56,897 nt of DNA, from the NCBI RefSeq assembly GCF_024733565.1, contig NZ_JANIOC010000023.1, forward strand, positions 1 through 56,897, read 5' to 3'. Made by a program: the position numbers and the translations under genes. Positions 46,722 to 55,463 of this stretch are shown here, in pieces. Each line of letters begins with the position of its first letter. Position 1 is the stretch's first letter. The notes under the pieces were generated by a model that saw only the letters and a list, made by a program, of their open reading frames with translations, did no database searches and was not told the DNA's origin. The DNA comes from Rossellomorea sp. SC111. GTDB taxonomy: Bacteria; Bacillota; Bacilli; Bacillales; Bacillaceae_B.

Positions 46722-46765
46722 AAGTGCCAAGTCCAAAGTATGTGTCTGGGCTTGGCGCTTTTCTG
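46722..46765 (+). terminator. acuABC terminator
   Basis: AAGTGCCAAGTCCA and TGGGCTTGGCGCTT form an imperfect 14-base stem followed by TTC. Confidence 0.78.
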
Positions 46766-46862
46766 ATTAAATCTTTCTATCAATTTGTTTACATAGCTTT
46801 CTTATAAAGGAAAATGTGTTAAACTCCTCCATAATCTTCTAAGAAAAAGGATGTGTGAGGCA

Positions 46863-47972
46863 ATGAATAAATACTTGCCGCTAATGTTAACCGTAACACT
46901 TGCACTGGGAGCCTGTTCCTCCCCCACTGCAACTAAAGAACAGGAAAAGAAAGAAGCCACTTCGGAACAAGACAAGGGAGAAAAGAAACTGAAAGAAGAC
47001 AAGGTGGCAGAAAAGAAGGAAGAGAGTCAGCCACCTTTCAAACCGCTGGAACCTGCTGAAGATGCAGTGTCCCTGAAGGAAAGTCTGGCTGAAGCAGCAC
47101 AGTCCGAAGAAGCTGAGACCGATCAGGAGGGGCAGAAGGATAAACCTCAGCGGACAGTGCCTTTTGGTGAGACCCTTGCAAACGGTGTGGAAGATCCATC
47201 AGACGGACCATTGAAGAACCATCGGCTCGTGACCTACTATGGAACACCAGCATCCAAACATATGGGGATTCTCGGAAAATACGAACCAGAAGAATACATA
47301 AAGAAACTGAAAGAACAAACCCAGGTCTATTCCGATCTCGACCCGGATCGTCCAGCGGTCCCGACGATTGAATTGATTACCACCATGGCCCAGAATGCGC
47401 CAGGCCCGGACGGTGATTATGTGCAGATGACGTCTGAGGAAAATATCGAAACGTATGTGAAGCTTGCCGAGAAGCATGATGCTCTTGTATTGCTCGATAT
47501 TCAACTCGGAACGGATACGGTGATGAATCAGGTGAAGATGGTTGAAAAGTGGCTTAAGCGCCCGAATGTTCACCTTGCCATCGATACGGAATTCCACGTA
47601 GCCGAAGGGGAAAAGCCCGGAGAGGATCTCGGTGAGGTCGATGGCCGCGAAATCCAGGAAGCCATCGAGTATATATCAGCGATGGCGGAAAAAAATAACC
47701 TGCCGGATAAACTGGTCCTCATCCACCAATTTACCGGTCCCGTGCTGACGAACAAAGATGCGATCAAACCCACTGAAAACGTCGAAGTCGCCATCAACTT
47801 CGATGGCTGGGGTGCAGCCGCGGATAAACAGGCATTGTATGGCAGATACGTTCGGGATGAACCGACTCAGTATGGTGCCTTCAAAGTCTTCTATGAGAAG
47901 GATTTCCCAGTCCTGACACCCGAAGAAGTGCTAAAGATGGATCCGAGTCCGGCAGTCGTCAATTATCAGTGA
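46863..47972 (+). CDS. Lipoprotein of unknown function
   Basis: Not recognised. 369 residues: signal peptide with lipobox LALGAC, then about 90 residues of Lys/Glu/Gln-rich low-complexity linker, then a folded domain (about 105-369). That domain has VTYYGTPASKHMGILG, PTIELITTMAQNAPGPDGDY, LLDIQLGTDTVMNQV, HLAIDTEFHV and VAINFDGWGAA. The alternating strands with buried acidic residues look like a TIM-barrel, glycoside-hydrolase-like fold; this is a shape guess only. It sits at the outer leaflet of the membrane. GTGAGGC lies before the ATG at 46863. Monocistronic, convergent with moaA. Confidence 0.8.
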   Translation: MNKYLPLMLTVTLALGACSSPTATKEQEKKEATSEQDKGEKKLKEDKVAEKKEESQPPFKPLEPAEDAVSLKESLAEAAQSEEAETDQEGQKDKPQRTVPFGETLANGVEDPSDGPLKNHRLVTYYGTPASKHMGILGKYEPEEYIKKLKEQTQVYSDLDPDRPAVPTIELITTMAQNAPGPDGDYVQMTSEENIETYVKLAEKHDALVLLDIQLGTDTVMNQVKMVEKWLKRPNVHLAIDTEFHVAEGEKPGEDLGEVDGREIQEAIEYISAMAEKNNLPDKLVLIHQFTGPVLTNKDAIKPTENVEVAINFDGWGAAADKQALYGRYVRDEPTQYGAFKVFYEKDFPVLTPEEVLKMDPSPAVVNYQ

Positions 47973-47989
47973 CCCCGTCGACCCGTACA

Positions 47990-48031
47990 AAAAAGCAAGG
48001 ATTTCTCTTAGATGAGAAACCCTTGCTTTTT
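47990..48031. terminator. Bidirectional terminator between the lipoprotein gene and moaA
   Basis: AAAAGCAAGGATTTCTC and GAGAAACCCTTGCTTTT arms with one mismatch, flanked by A and T runs. Confidence 0.9.
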
Positions 48032-48034
48032 CAT

Positions 48035-49042
48035 TTATCCTCCAATATAGGACATCTCGATTTTCCGGGATGCCTGGCTTTCTTCCGTCCTTATTTCAGA
48101 ATAACGATCATCCCGTTTTTCCCATACGCTTCTGATCGCTTCCTTCAATTCATCATCAGAGGCATTGCCCCTGATCATGGCCCTCAAGTCGAATCCGCTT
48201 TCGGCAAATAAACAGGTGAACAGCTTTCCATCTGTGGATACCCGTGCCCGATTACAGCTCGTACAAAAGCTTTCCGTTACGGAGGAAATGAATCCTACCT
48301 CCGTATCTGTCCCACTGTACCGGTACCTTTTGGCCACCTCTCCATCGTAACCCGGCTCGACGGGTTCCAATGGATAATGACTGTTTATGAGATCATGGAT
48401 TTCCTTCTTGCTGATCACATCTTTATAATTCCAGCCATTTGTGGTTCCGACATCCATAAACTCGATGAATCGAAGCGTGATCCCTTCTTGTTTAAAATAA
48501 TGAACCATTGGCATGATTTCATTGTCGCTAAGACCCTTTTTCACTACCATATTCACTTTCACTTCAAGGCCTTCCCCTTGTGCAGCGTGAATTCCATCCA
48601 ATACGGGCTTCACTCCCCTGCCCATATCATTGATTTTCATAAATACCTCATCATTCAAGGAATCCAGACTTACGTTCACTCTTGTAAGACCGGCTTGTTT
48701 CAATGCCTTTGCATACTTCGGCAGGAATACACCATTTGTCGTTAAGGCGATGTCCTTTATACCTGACACTTTATACAAGCTTTCAATCAAGGCGGGCAGG
48801 TTTCGTCTAAGCAGGGGTTCTCCCCCCGTGAGCCTGATTTTTTCCACACCGAATTCAGAAAAAATGCCGGCTAAACGAGTGATTTCCTCAAATGAAAGAA
48901 TCTCTTCTCTTTCTAAGAAAGGATAATCTGCACCAAAAATTTCTTTCGGCATGCAATACCTGCACCGGAAATTACATCGATCCGTTACAGAAATCCTCAA
49001 ATCACGAAGGGTTCGGGTTCTCTTGTCTATGATATGGTCCAT
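48035..49042 (-). CDS. moaA: GTP 3',8-cyclase MoaA
   Basis: Radical SAM enzyme that starts molybdopterin synthesis by rearranging GTP. 335 residues. The SAM cluster cysteines are C23, C27 and C30 in CNFRCRYC; the second cluster cysteines lie in [19 protein letters not shown]. The GG pair usually required at the C-terminus is present in the final SYIGG. The start ATG follows GGAGTGAG. Downstream of mobA in the unit mobB-mobA-moaA. Confidence 0.97.
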   Translation of the reverse strand: MDHIIDKRTRTLRDLRISVTDRCNFRCRYCMPKEIFGADYPFLEREEILSFEEITRLAGIFSEFGVEKIRLTGGEPLLRRNLPALIESLYKVSGIKDIALTTNGVFLPKYAKALKQAGLTRVNVSLDSLNDEVFMKINDMGRGVKPVLDGIHAAQGEGLEVKVNMVVKKGLSDNEIMPMVHYFKQEGITLRFIEFMDVGTTNGWNYKDVISKKEIHDLINSHYPLEPVEPGYDGEVAKRYRYSGTDTEVGFISSVTESFCTSCNRARVSTDGKLFTCLFAESGFDLRAMIRGNASDDELKEAIRSVWEKRDDRYSEIRTEESQASRKIEMSYIGG

Positions 49043-49075
49043 GCAGGGCTCACTCCAGTTACATATTTCATACTT

Positions 49076-49666
49076 TCATTTAATATGAGTATCGTAATCT
49101 TGCTTCGTATTGATATTATGAAAGGCTTCCCTTTCTGCTAATTCCTCTTCTGTCAGATATAGGACAGAGAGGCCTTTAAGTATACTACCCATTTTGTAAT
49201 CTTCTTTAACAAGCTGGTCATGGATCGTTTCTTTGACAGACTCCCGATACAGGGCCAATAAAGGTTGGAGCTTACCGCCAATGACCGGAACAATGGCATC
49301 ATACCTTTCATCCACTTTACTTACCAGCCGATCCATTAAGCTACTCGTCACCAGCGGTACATCGACAGGAAGTACGGCGTACCATTCCGCTTGGTATTCA
49401 CTCATGGCGGTGTAGATCCCAGCCAGAGGTCCACAGCCTTTGAATTCGTCTACATCCTCTACTACCTGTATATTTGGCAAAGCACCGAATCGGGGGAATA
49501 ACCTTGCGCTCGTTACAATGATCACCTCATCGGCAAAAGAAGAAACGGCCTGAAGTGAGTGCTGGAAGAACGGCTTTCCTTTATAGAGAGTAAAAGCTTT
49601 GTCGCTTCCGAACCGCCTGGATTGTCCCCCTGCCACGATGACTCCGGCTATTTTGATATCACTCAT
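49076..49666 (-). CDS. mobA: Molybdenum cofactor guanylyltransferase
   Basis: Adds GMP to molybdopterin to make the guanine dinucleotide cofactor. 196 residues with the nucleotidyltransferase motif GVIVAGGQSRRFGSDKA (8-24) and LPVDVPLVT near 97. The start overlaps the mobB stop by 4 bases. Its presence suggests that MGD-type enzymes (formate dehydrogenase, nitrate reductase or similar) are made by this organism. Confidence 0.95.
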   Translation of the reverse strand: MSDIKIAGVIVAGGQSRRFGSDKAFTLYKGKPFFQHSLQAVSSFADEVIIVTSARLFPRFGALPNIQVVEDVDEFKGCGPLAGIYTAMSEYQAEWYAVLPVDVPLVTSSLMDRLVSKVDERYDAIVPVIGGKLQPLLALYRESVKETIHDQLVKEDYKMGSILKGLSVLYLTEEELAEREAFHNINTKQDYDTHIK

Positions 49667-50202
49667 CCTCTAGCACCCCTTTCCTTTTTCAAAGATGCCT
49701 GAACCCATAAAAGATACCATTTTTCAAATTCCTTCATCCCGTCTTTTGAAAAATAAGCGATCGTCTCTTTCTGCTCTTCAATCGGAAAAGGGGCTATCAC
49801 CGCAATCACATTCTCGGTTTCCTGAAGGATTCTACGATCACTCTGATTCCGAAGAAGAACGATCTTGGGATATCGTTCCCTCTTGTATCCTTCTACTATA
49901 ATCAGATCCGTTTTCATATAAGAATAGATTGAGAGAATGTCATCAAGTTGCCAGTCCCGTTTTGAAATAGCCAGCTGAAGCATGCCATCTCCTTCTACAC
50001 CTGCTATCGTTGCTCCTGCCCTCTTATGCAAAGTACTATCTGTGCCTTCAACCATGTCGGGCTTTCCACCGTGACCATGATGCTTGCATGAAGAGACGGA
50101 AATCCCTGATTCAGCAGCCCATCGGATCATATTGCAAACCAGGGAAGTCTTCCCGCTATTTTTAAAACCAACCACCTGGATCACCGAAAGATCTTTCAAC
50201 AC
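49663..50202 (-). CDS. mobB: Molybdopterin-guanine dinucleotide biosynthesis adaptor MobB
   Basis: P-loop GTPase assisting cofactor delivery with MobA. 179 residues with VVGFKNSGKTSLV (Walker A, about 10-22) and LIIVEGYKRERYPKIVLLR. The start is GTG or the adjacent TTG; GGGGTGTG lies upstream. First gene of mobB-mobA-moaA. Confidence 0.92.
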   Translation of the reverse strand: MLKDLSVIQVVGFKNSGKTSLVCNMIRWAAESGISVSSCKHHGHGGKPDMVEGTDSTLHKRAGATIAGVEGDGMLQLAISKRDWQLDDILSIYSYMKTDLIIVEGYKRERYPKIVLLRNQSDRRILQETENVIAVIAPFPIEEQKETIAYFSKDGMKEFEKWYLLWVQASLKKERGARG

Positions 50203-50316
50203 ACCCCGTCACCTCACTTCCACTTACTGATTCTGGTATTTCAAATTCAATTGAATGCAGGTTCTCATAGCAAGGCTGTTATCATAAACATTGTTGTTTT
50301 TTACAGTGACTCCATA

Positions 50317-50483
50317 CTCTGTCAACCAGTGTGTGCTTCAGGGTGAGGGGAACTGCTTCGCTTGCAGCTGGCGTTCGGCCGAGCCTCCTCAGCACACTTC
50401 GTTTCCGGGGTCTCGACACGCCCGTTTTCCGCAGGAGTCTACGCAGTTCCCCTCACCCTCTAAACATGTTTGGAGTGACAGAG
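50317..50483 (+). repeat. Dispersed palindromic element, GGGTGAGGGGAACTGC-arm variant
   Basis: Arms GGGTGAGGGGAACTGC (50341-50356) and GCAGTTCCCCTCACCC (50443-50458) are perfect. An outer pair CTCTGTCA (50317-50324) and TGACAGAG (50476-50483) extends the stem. The core has CTTCGCTT, GCCTCCTC, GGGGTCTCG and TTTTCCGCAGGAGTC, and the second stem CGAG (50380-50383) with CTCG (50412-50415). Confidence 0.88.
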
Positions 50484-50596
50484 CTATATGAATAGACACT
50501 TGAACCACTGTTTTTTACCTTTATAGACTTCAAATCAAGTAATTCATGTTTTCAGAAGGTACTATTCTTACACTAATAATGACCACTCCTTAGTCA

Positions 50597-50722
50597 GTTG
50601 ATTGGAGCGGAAGGTGCTCGACTCCTGCGGGAAACGCGGGAAAGTTGAGACCCCACAGGGCAACGCCCGAGGAGGCTCAACTCACGCCCCGCGGAAAGCG
50701 AGCACCTGCAGCGGAAATCAAC
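50597..50722 (-). repeat. Dispersed palindromic element, short form
   Basis: 126 bases with the same GTTGATT/AATCAAC termini and GGTGCTCG/CGAGCACC arms as the long copies but without the inner hairpin module. Its second stem is AGTTGAG (50643-50649) with CTCAACT (50676-50682), changed on both sides relative to GGTGAG/CTCACC. With the element at 50317 it fills much of the 699-base gap 50203-50901. Confidence 0.9.
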
Positions 50723-50775
50723 CACCATTCGCTTCGTCGACGGCAATAATCTCTGAAAAACCTATACTATCTAAC

Positions 50776-50807
50776 ACATAACAGGGAGAAACCACTCAGT
50801 GTTATGT
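50776..50807 (+). promoter_or_regulatory. Perfect inverted repeat upstream of moaC
   Basis: ACATAACA (50776-50783) and TGTTATGT (50800-50807) are perfect 8-base arms around 16 bases, 95 bases before the moaC start. It could be an operator or a leader hairpin. No T run follows, so it is not a terminator. ModE half-sites run in the opposite order, so it is not a clear ModE box. Confidence 0.4.
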
Positions 50808-50901
50808 ACCTTAATTGGTGCAACTCAGCTGTACAAAAGTGGATGATGGATGTTTTACTTTCCTCCACATTACGATTACACTAAAAACAGAGGTGAACAT
50901 A

Positions 50902-51393
50902 ATGTCTAACTTTACTCATTTTAATGAAGAGGGCAGAGCGAAAATGGTTGATATCTCCAGTAAAGAGGAAACCGTCCGAACAGCTATTGCTCACTCTTCC
51001 ATTCAAGTCAATCAGGAAATTCATCAAAAAATAGTCCATCATGATTTTAAAAAAGGCGATGTCCTTGGAGTCGCACAGGTTGCCGGTATCATGGCGGCAA
51101 AACAAACATCTGCCATCATCCCGATGTGCCATCCCATTCCCATCAGCAGTGTCAATATCTCTTTTAACTGGAAAGAAATGAATGATGCCTCCCATGAGTT
51201 ACATATAACGGCAGAAGTAAAAACGAAAGGGAGCACCGGGGTGGAGATGGAAGCCTTGACTGCCGCTACGGCAACAGCCCTTTGTGTGTATGATATGTGT
51301 AAGTCTGTAGATAAAGGGATGATCATCGGACAGACCTACTTATTGCATAAATCGGGCGGGAAAAATGGTGATTTCCACCGGGACCATCTCTGA
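50902..51393 (+). CDS. moaC: Cyclic pyranopterin monophosphate synthase
   Basis: Converts the MoaA product to cyclic pyranopterin monophosphate. 163 residues from the ATG at 50902 behind AGAGGTGAACATA. Signatures are [35 protein letters not shown] and the [19 protein letters not shown] start. The frame opens at 50815 without a ribosome site. Single gene between two oppositely directed Mo gene groups and convergent with modB; no convincing terminator lies between them. Confidence 0.96.
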   Translation: MSNFTHFNEEGRAKMVDISSKEETVRTAIAHSSIQVNQEIHQKIVHHDFKKGDVLGVAQVAGIMAAKQTSAIIPMCHPIPISSVNISFNWKEMNDASHELHITAEVKTKGSTGVEMEALTAATATALCVYDMCKSVDKGMIIGQTYLLHKSGGKNGDFHRDHL

Positions 51394-51428
51394 CACGCTC
51401 CCCCTGTGAATCTTCCGGTCTTCGATCT

Positions 51429-52088
51429 TCAGGGCCGGTCGTTGATTCGATTCACCAACAGCAGGAAGATGAAGGAAACCGCAATGCTTATCCCGACGTA
51501 TTTCCACGCCAGTCCGTCTTCCCCGGATTCAATAGCTACGTAAATGGCCGTTGAGATGGTCTGGGTTTTTCCAGGAATGTTTCCTGCAAACAGTAAAGTG
51601 GCCCCGAATTCACCCAAGGCCCTTGTGAAGCTGAGTACCGCCCCTGTCAGCAGTGATCTGCTTGCAAGCGGGATCGACACATACATGAGTGTCTTCCACT
51701 CTGAAGCCCCATCCACCCTTGAGGCATCCTCAATATCTCCATCTATGCTCAGAAATCCTGCTTTCGCAGATTGATACATCAACGGGAACGCCACCACGAC
51801 AGCGGCAATGATGGCGGCATATGGGGTAAACAAAATCGTTTCTCCCATTACATTTTCTATTCCTCTCCCTATTGGACTATTGATCCCAAACAATATGAGA
51901 AGGATAAACCCAACGACAGACGGTGGTAATACGAGCGGCAGCATGAACAGGGTCTCCAAAACAGTCTTGCCCCGAAAGTTGATCCGGGAGAACCTATGTG
52001 AAAGTGCTACAGAAATAACGAACGTAAAAATGGTTGCTGACGCTGCGACCAAAAGGGAAAGCTTGATAGGGAACCAAAATGATTCCAT
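51429..52088 (-). CDS. modB: Molybdate ABC transporter permease
   Basis: 219 residues from ATG 52088 (AGGTGG upstream); a GTG at 52100 is the alternative. About five transmembrane helices with the ABC coupling loop DASRVDGASEWKTLMYVSIPLA near 120. Imports molybdate with ModA. No modC ATPase follows, so the energising subunit must be encoded elsewhere or shared. Last gene of the minus-strand Mo group. Confidence 0.93.
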   Translation of the reverse strand: MESFWFPIKLSLLVAASATIFTFVISVALSHRFSRINFRGKTVLETLFMLPLVLPPSVVGFILLILFGINSPIGRGIENVMGETILFTPYAAIIAAVVVAFPLMYQSAKAGFLSIDGDIEDASRVDGASEWKTLMYVSIPLASRSLLTGAVLSFTRALGEFGATLLFAGNIPGKTQTISTAIYVAIESGEDGLAWKYVGISIAVSFIFLLLVNRINDRP

Positions 52089-52115
52089 CTGAATGTCCAC
52101 CTACTTCTTTACAAA

Positions 52116-52874
52116 TTACCCTTTAGTAAATCCAAATTTTTCAAACGTATCTTTTCTTTTATTACTGATGACAAATTTATAAAAAACGGCTGCTTCTTTT
52201 GGATACTTGCTGTTTTGTAGTACTCCTGCATAGTAACCGATTTTTGAATGATGGGAAGGGTTGATCGACTGTATGGATTTCACCTTTTTGCTTGAAGTCA
52301 AATCACTGGCATAGACAATCCCCAATGAAACAGACTGATTTTCCACCAGCGTAAGCACCCCTCTTACATCTTTGGCCAATACGAGCTGATCCTTGACCTC
52401 ATTCCACTTATCCATACCCATCAATGCCTGTTTTGCATAGTTTCCCGCCGGAACAAATGCCGGGTTTCCTATAGCAAGCTTATCCTTGGAGCGGGAAAGG
52501 GCATCAAGACTTGGGTCACTGCTCGATTCAGGGGCGATGATCACTAATCGGTTTGCTAAGAACGGCCCTCCCAGGGTTGAGTCAATCAATCCTCCGTCTA
52601 TCAATCTTTCGTAATCCTTTTTGGATGCAGAAAGGAACACATCACTCGGGGCCCCTTGTTCCACCTGTTTTCTTAACGCGCCGGTTCCGCCAAAGTTAAA
52701 GAGAATTTGAATGCCGGGATGCTGTTTTTCAAAGTCCTTTTTCACTTCCATCATACTATCTTTCAGGCTGGCCGCTGCCGATATGGTCAGGGTGACCTTG
52801 TCCTGGTCTTTAGGGGAACAGCCGGTTACGAGGAATATGATGGTGATAAGGATCCATATCCTTTTAGTCATCAT
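52116..52874 (-). CDS. modA: Molybdate-binding lipoprotein
   Basis: 252 residues: signal peptide with lipobox FLVTGC, then the periplasmic-binding fold with ISAAASLKDSMMEV, FNFGGTGALRKQVEQGAPSDVF and LGIVYASDL, typical of ModA oxyanion-binding proteins. Captures molybdate (perhaps tungstate) outside the membrane. It precedes modB closely and follows moaB by 8 bases. Confidence 0.94.
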   Translation of the reverse strand: MMTKRIWILITIIFLVTGCSPKDQDKVTLTISAAASLKDSMMEVKKDFEKQHPGIQILFNFGGTGALRKQVEQGAPSDVFLSASKKDYERLIDGGLIDSTLGGPFLANRLVIIAPESSSDPSLDALSRSKDKLAIGNPAFVPAGNYAKQALMGMDKWNEVKDQLVLAKDVRGVLTLVENQSVSLGIVYASDLTSSKKVKSIQSINPSHHSKIGYYAGVLQNSKYPKEAAVFYKFVISNKRKDTFEKFGFTKG

Positions 52875-52882
52875 TTTTCCTT

Positions 52883-53404
52883 CTACCTGAAATCCTTTGT
52901 CATTTCATTTGCAATATGACCTATTTCGGGGATGATCAATTGTTCCATGGCAAGTTTTACGGCTCCCGATGATCCCGGCATGGAAAAGATGATCGTGTCA
53001 CCCGATACCCCTGCAATCGCCCTAGATAAAATCGCAGCGGAGCCAATATCATCCCTGTAGCTTAGGAAACGGAACAGTTCACCAAAGCCCACCAGTTCCT
53101 TATCCAATAAAGATTTCACTGCTTCTATCGTTACATCCCTTTTGCTTATGCCTGTTCCACCATTCAATAATACTGCCTGTATCTCTTGATTATGTATCGC
53201 TTTTTCCAGTGAAGCCGTAATGGTGCTGATATCGTCTTTTACGATCTCGTATTCAGCGACTGCATGTCCTGAATGTTGGAGAAATTCCATTAGAAGCTTT
53301 CCACTATTATCTGTTTCTTTTGTTCTTGTATCGCTTACTGTCACCACTTTACATGAGACTACTTTAGCCGATGCCTTCCTATGCTCCTCCAGCAAATGGA
53401 TCAT
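52883..53404 (-). CDS. moaB: Molybdenum cofactor biosynthesis protein MoaB
   Basis: MoaB/Mog fold that adenylates molybdopterin before metal insertion. Up to 173 residues with VVTVSDTRTKETDNSG, LLNGGTGISKRD and SMPGSSGAVKLAMEQL. The ATG at 53404 directly abuts AAAGGAG; a TTG nine bases in (53395) has normal spacing and may be the start. In B. subtilis moaB lies beside argG (recalled); here it has joined the Mo cluster. Confidence 0.93.
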   Translation of the reverse strand: MIHLLEEHRKASAKVVSCKVVTVSDTRTKETDNSGKLLMEFLQHSGHAVAEYEIVKDDISTITASLEKAIHNQEIQAVLLNGGTGISKRDVTIEAVKSLLDKELVGFGELFRFLSYRDDIGSAAILSRAIAGVSGDTIIFSMPGSSGAVKLAMEQLIIPEIGHIANEMTKDFR

Positions 53405-53441
53405 CTCCTTTCATATCTTCATCGTCTGTCGGGTACCTCTA

Positions 53442-53675
53442 TCATCCCCCGCTGACTGGAGGAATGAGCGCCACAACGTCTCCTGAGGAAATCACTTCAT
53501 CTTCCACGGAGTATTGTTCATTGACTGCAACCATGACGCCATCTAAAGAAGGAAGGTGATAGTCATCCATCAACCTTTCCTTTAACTCTTTCACAGTAAG
53601 TTCCCCCTGGTCTATCGTCACCTCTTGTCGCCCTGCCCTTTCCTGCAGATGGGCAAAAAGGAATACCTTAATCAT
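53442..53675 (-). CDS. moaD: Molybdopterin synthase sulfur carrier subunit
   Basis: 77 residues from ATG 53675, the family length, with the beta-grasp ubiquitin-like fold and the essential C-terminal GG (PPVSGG), which carries the thiocarboxylate sulfur. GTG 53684 is an alternative start. The start overlaps the moaE stop by 8 bases, so the two synthase subunits are coupled. Confidence 0.95.
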   Translation of the reverse strand: MIKVFLFAHLQERAGRQEVTIDQGELTVKELKERLMDDYHLPSLDGVMVAVNEQYSVEDEVISSGDVVALIPPVSGG

Positions 53676-54144
53676 CCGCTCCACTTCCTTTCATTGGTTT
53701 CCCGTCCGGATATTCCACATGCTGGAGTTGATCTCCTATCCACTGTTCCCCATCTTCCCAATGCTCTTTCTTCCAGATCGGGACAATTTTCTTAATCTGT
53801 TCGATCACATATTCATTAGCCTCATAGGCCGCTTTACGGTGGGGGGATGATACGGCAATGACCACTGCCAGGTCGGATATGTCGAGCCTTCCCACCCGGT
53901 GTGTGATTGCTACCTTGGCAGCCGGCCATTTATCTTGGACCTGCCCCCCGATTTCTGCAAGTTTCTTCACAGCCATTGATTCATAGGCCTGATACTCTAA
54001 ATAGAGGGTTCTTCTTCCTTTCGTCCATTCTCTGACGGTGCCGCAAAAAATGGTTATGGCTCCGGCGTCACTGCTTTCCACTTTCGCAGAAACTTCCTCT
54101 GGATGAATAGGGGCATCTGTTATCACAAATAAATCATCATTCAC
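53668..54144 (-). CDS. moaE: Molybdopterin synthase catalytic subunit
   Basis: 158 residues from GTG 54144. Key parts are GAITIFCGTVREWTKGRRT, HRVGRLDISDLAVVIAVSSPHRKAA and IVPIWKKEHWEDGEQWIG, which hold the catalytic lysines. With MoaD it inserts two sulfurs into cPMP. The frame extends to 54192 within moeA; the GTG matches the family start and overlaps the moeA end by 8 bases. Confidence 0.94.
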   Translation of the reverse strand: MNDDLFVITDAPIHPEEVSAKVESSDAGAITIFCGTVREWTKGRRTLYLEYQAYESMAVKKLAEIGGQVQDKWPAAKVAITHRVGRLDISDLAVVIAVSSPHRKAAYEANEYVIEQIKKIVPIWKKEHWEDGEQWIGDQLQHVEYPDGKPMKGSGADD

Positions 54145-55453
54145 GGAGCTGCATCCTTTCTTCACTAGATTCATTCTTCTGAAAATAATCACCGGTCAGG
54201 TCGCTTCCCTGCTGGTCTTCCAACAGTAATACGTGCACCCTCAGTCCCTCCTTATATCCCCTTGTTCCACTCGGAAGGACAATCAGGACATTGGCAGAAG
54301 CCAATGAGGAAACGACACCTGATTTATCCAGACCTGTAGGTGCGGCAAACACGCTTCCTCCTGAATACGTCATTTCCCCCCTGACAAACCGGGTAAAGGG
54401 ATTCGGTTTAGGGAAATCTTTACCGAGAACGGCTTCTTCCCTTCTGACAAAGAGATGGGAGCACTGTAAATAAAATCGAATGACGGGTCTGACGAATAAT
54501 TCAAAGCCTACATAACAAGCAGAAGGATTGCCGGATAATCCGAATAGGAGCTTTCCATCCTTCTCGGCAACCGTTGTGACACTTCCAGGCCGCATGCCCA
54601 CTTTATTGAACAGGACATTTGCTCCAAGCTTACTATAAATATCCGGAAGGTAATCATAATCACCTACGGATACACCACCTGTCGTGATCAGGAAATCCAC
54701 CTGTTGAAGGGCTTTTTCCACATGCCCGAAGCACAGGTCAAGGTCATCGCTCAATTGTCCCAGGAAGATCCCTTCGCCGCCTGCCCGTTCAATCTGGGAG
54801 AGGACCATATAGGAATTACTATTCCGGATCTTGCCGGGTACGAGTGGTTCATCTATTTCAAGCAATTCACTTCCAGTCGCGAGGACCCCTACTTTCGGTT
54901 TCCTGCTGACGGGTACTTCCTTATAGCCGAATGTGGCCAGGAGCGCCACGATCCCTGGATTGATGTACGTTCCTTTCTCAGCAAGGATCGTCCCCTTTTT
55001 CGTATCCTCCCCGCGGAAGGAAATATTGTCCCCCTCCTTATATGGCCGGTTTATGGTAATGTACGCTCTTCCGTTTTCTTCATAGTTCTTCACCAATTCA
55101 AGCATGACCACTGCGCTCGCTCCCTCTGGAATCGGTGCGCCTGTCATGATCCTGACGGCCTGGTTCTCTTTTAGTGGTTGACTGTATACACTTCCTGCTC
55201 CTATTTCAGAAACCACTTCCATAGAAGCAGGGTTATCCTTCGACGCATATGTAGAATCTTCGGCTCTTATGGCAAACCCATCGTACGGGGAGCGGTCAAA
55301 TAGCGGGACATCATGATCGGCAAATAGATTTTCCCCAAGGAATCTGCCGGATGCCTTTTCGATTTCCACGTTTTCGACTGTGCCTTTCTGTTTATACTTC
55401 AGAAGACATTCTATGGCTTCTTCTACCTTAATGGGCGTTCGACGTTCCAACAT
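54137..55453 (-). CDS. moeA: Molybdopterin molybdenumtransferase
   Basis: Inserts molybdate into adenylated molybdopterin. 438 residues with DRSPYDGFAIRAEDS, RIMTGAPIPEGASAVV, ATGSELLEI, TTGGVSVGDYDYLP and LFGLSGNPSACYVGFE, the domain II and III signatures. A strong AGGAGGGGG precedes the ATG. It follows moeB by 10 bases. Confidence 0.96.
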   Translation of the reverse strand: MLERRTPIKVEEAIECLLKYKQKGTVENVEIEKASGRFLGENLFADHDVPLFDRSPYDGFAIRAEDSTYASKDNPASMEVVSEIGAGSVYSQPLKENQAVRIMTGAPIPEGASAVVMLELVKNYEENGRAYITINRPYKEGDNISFRGEDTKKGTILAEKGTYINPGIVALLATFGYKEVPVSRKPKVGVLATGSELLEIDEPLVPGKIRNSNSYMVLSQIERAGGEGIFLGQLSDDLDLCFGHVEKALQQVDFLITTGGVSVGDYDYLPDIYSKLGANVLFNKVGMRPGSVTTVAEKDGKLLFGLSGNPSACYVGFELFVRPVIRFYLQCSHLFVRREEAVLGKDFPKPNPFTRFVRGEMTYSGGSVFAAPTGLDKSGVVSSLASANVLIVLPSGTRGYKEGLRVHVLLLEDQQGSDLTGDYFQKNESSEERMQLRE

Positions 55454-55463
55454 CTGCCCCCTC

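Noticed and set aside
50723..50901. Moco riboswitch before moaC
   Set aside because: I see only one 8-base inverted repeat and none of the conserved multi-stem core.
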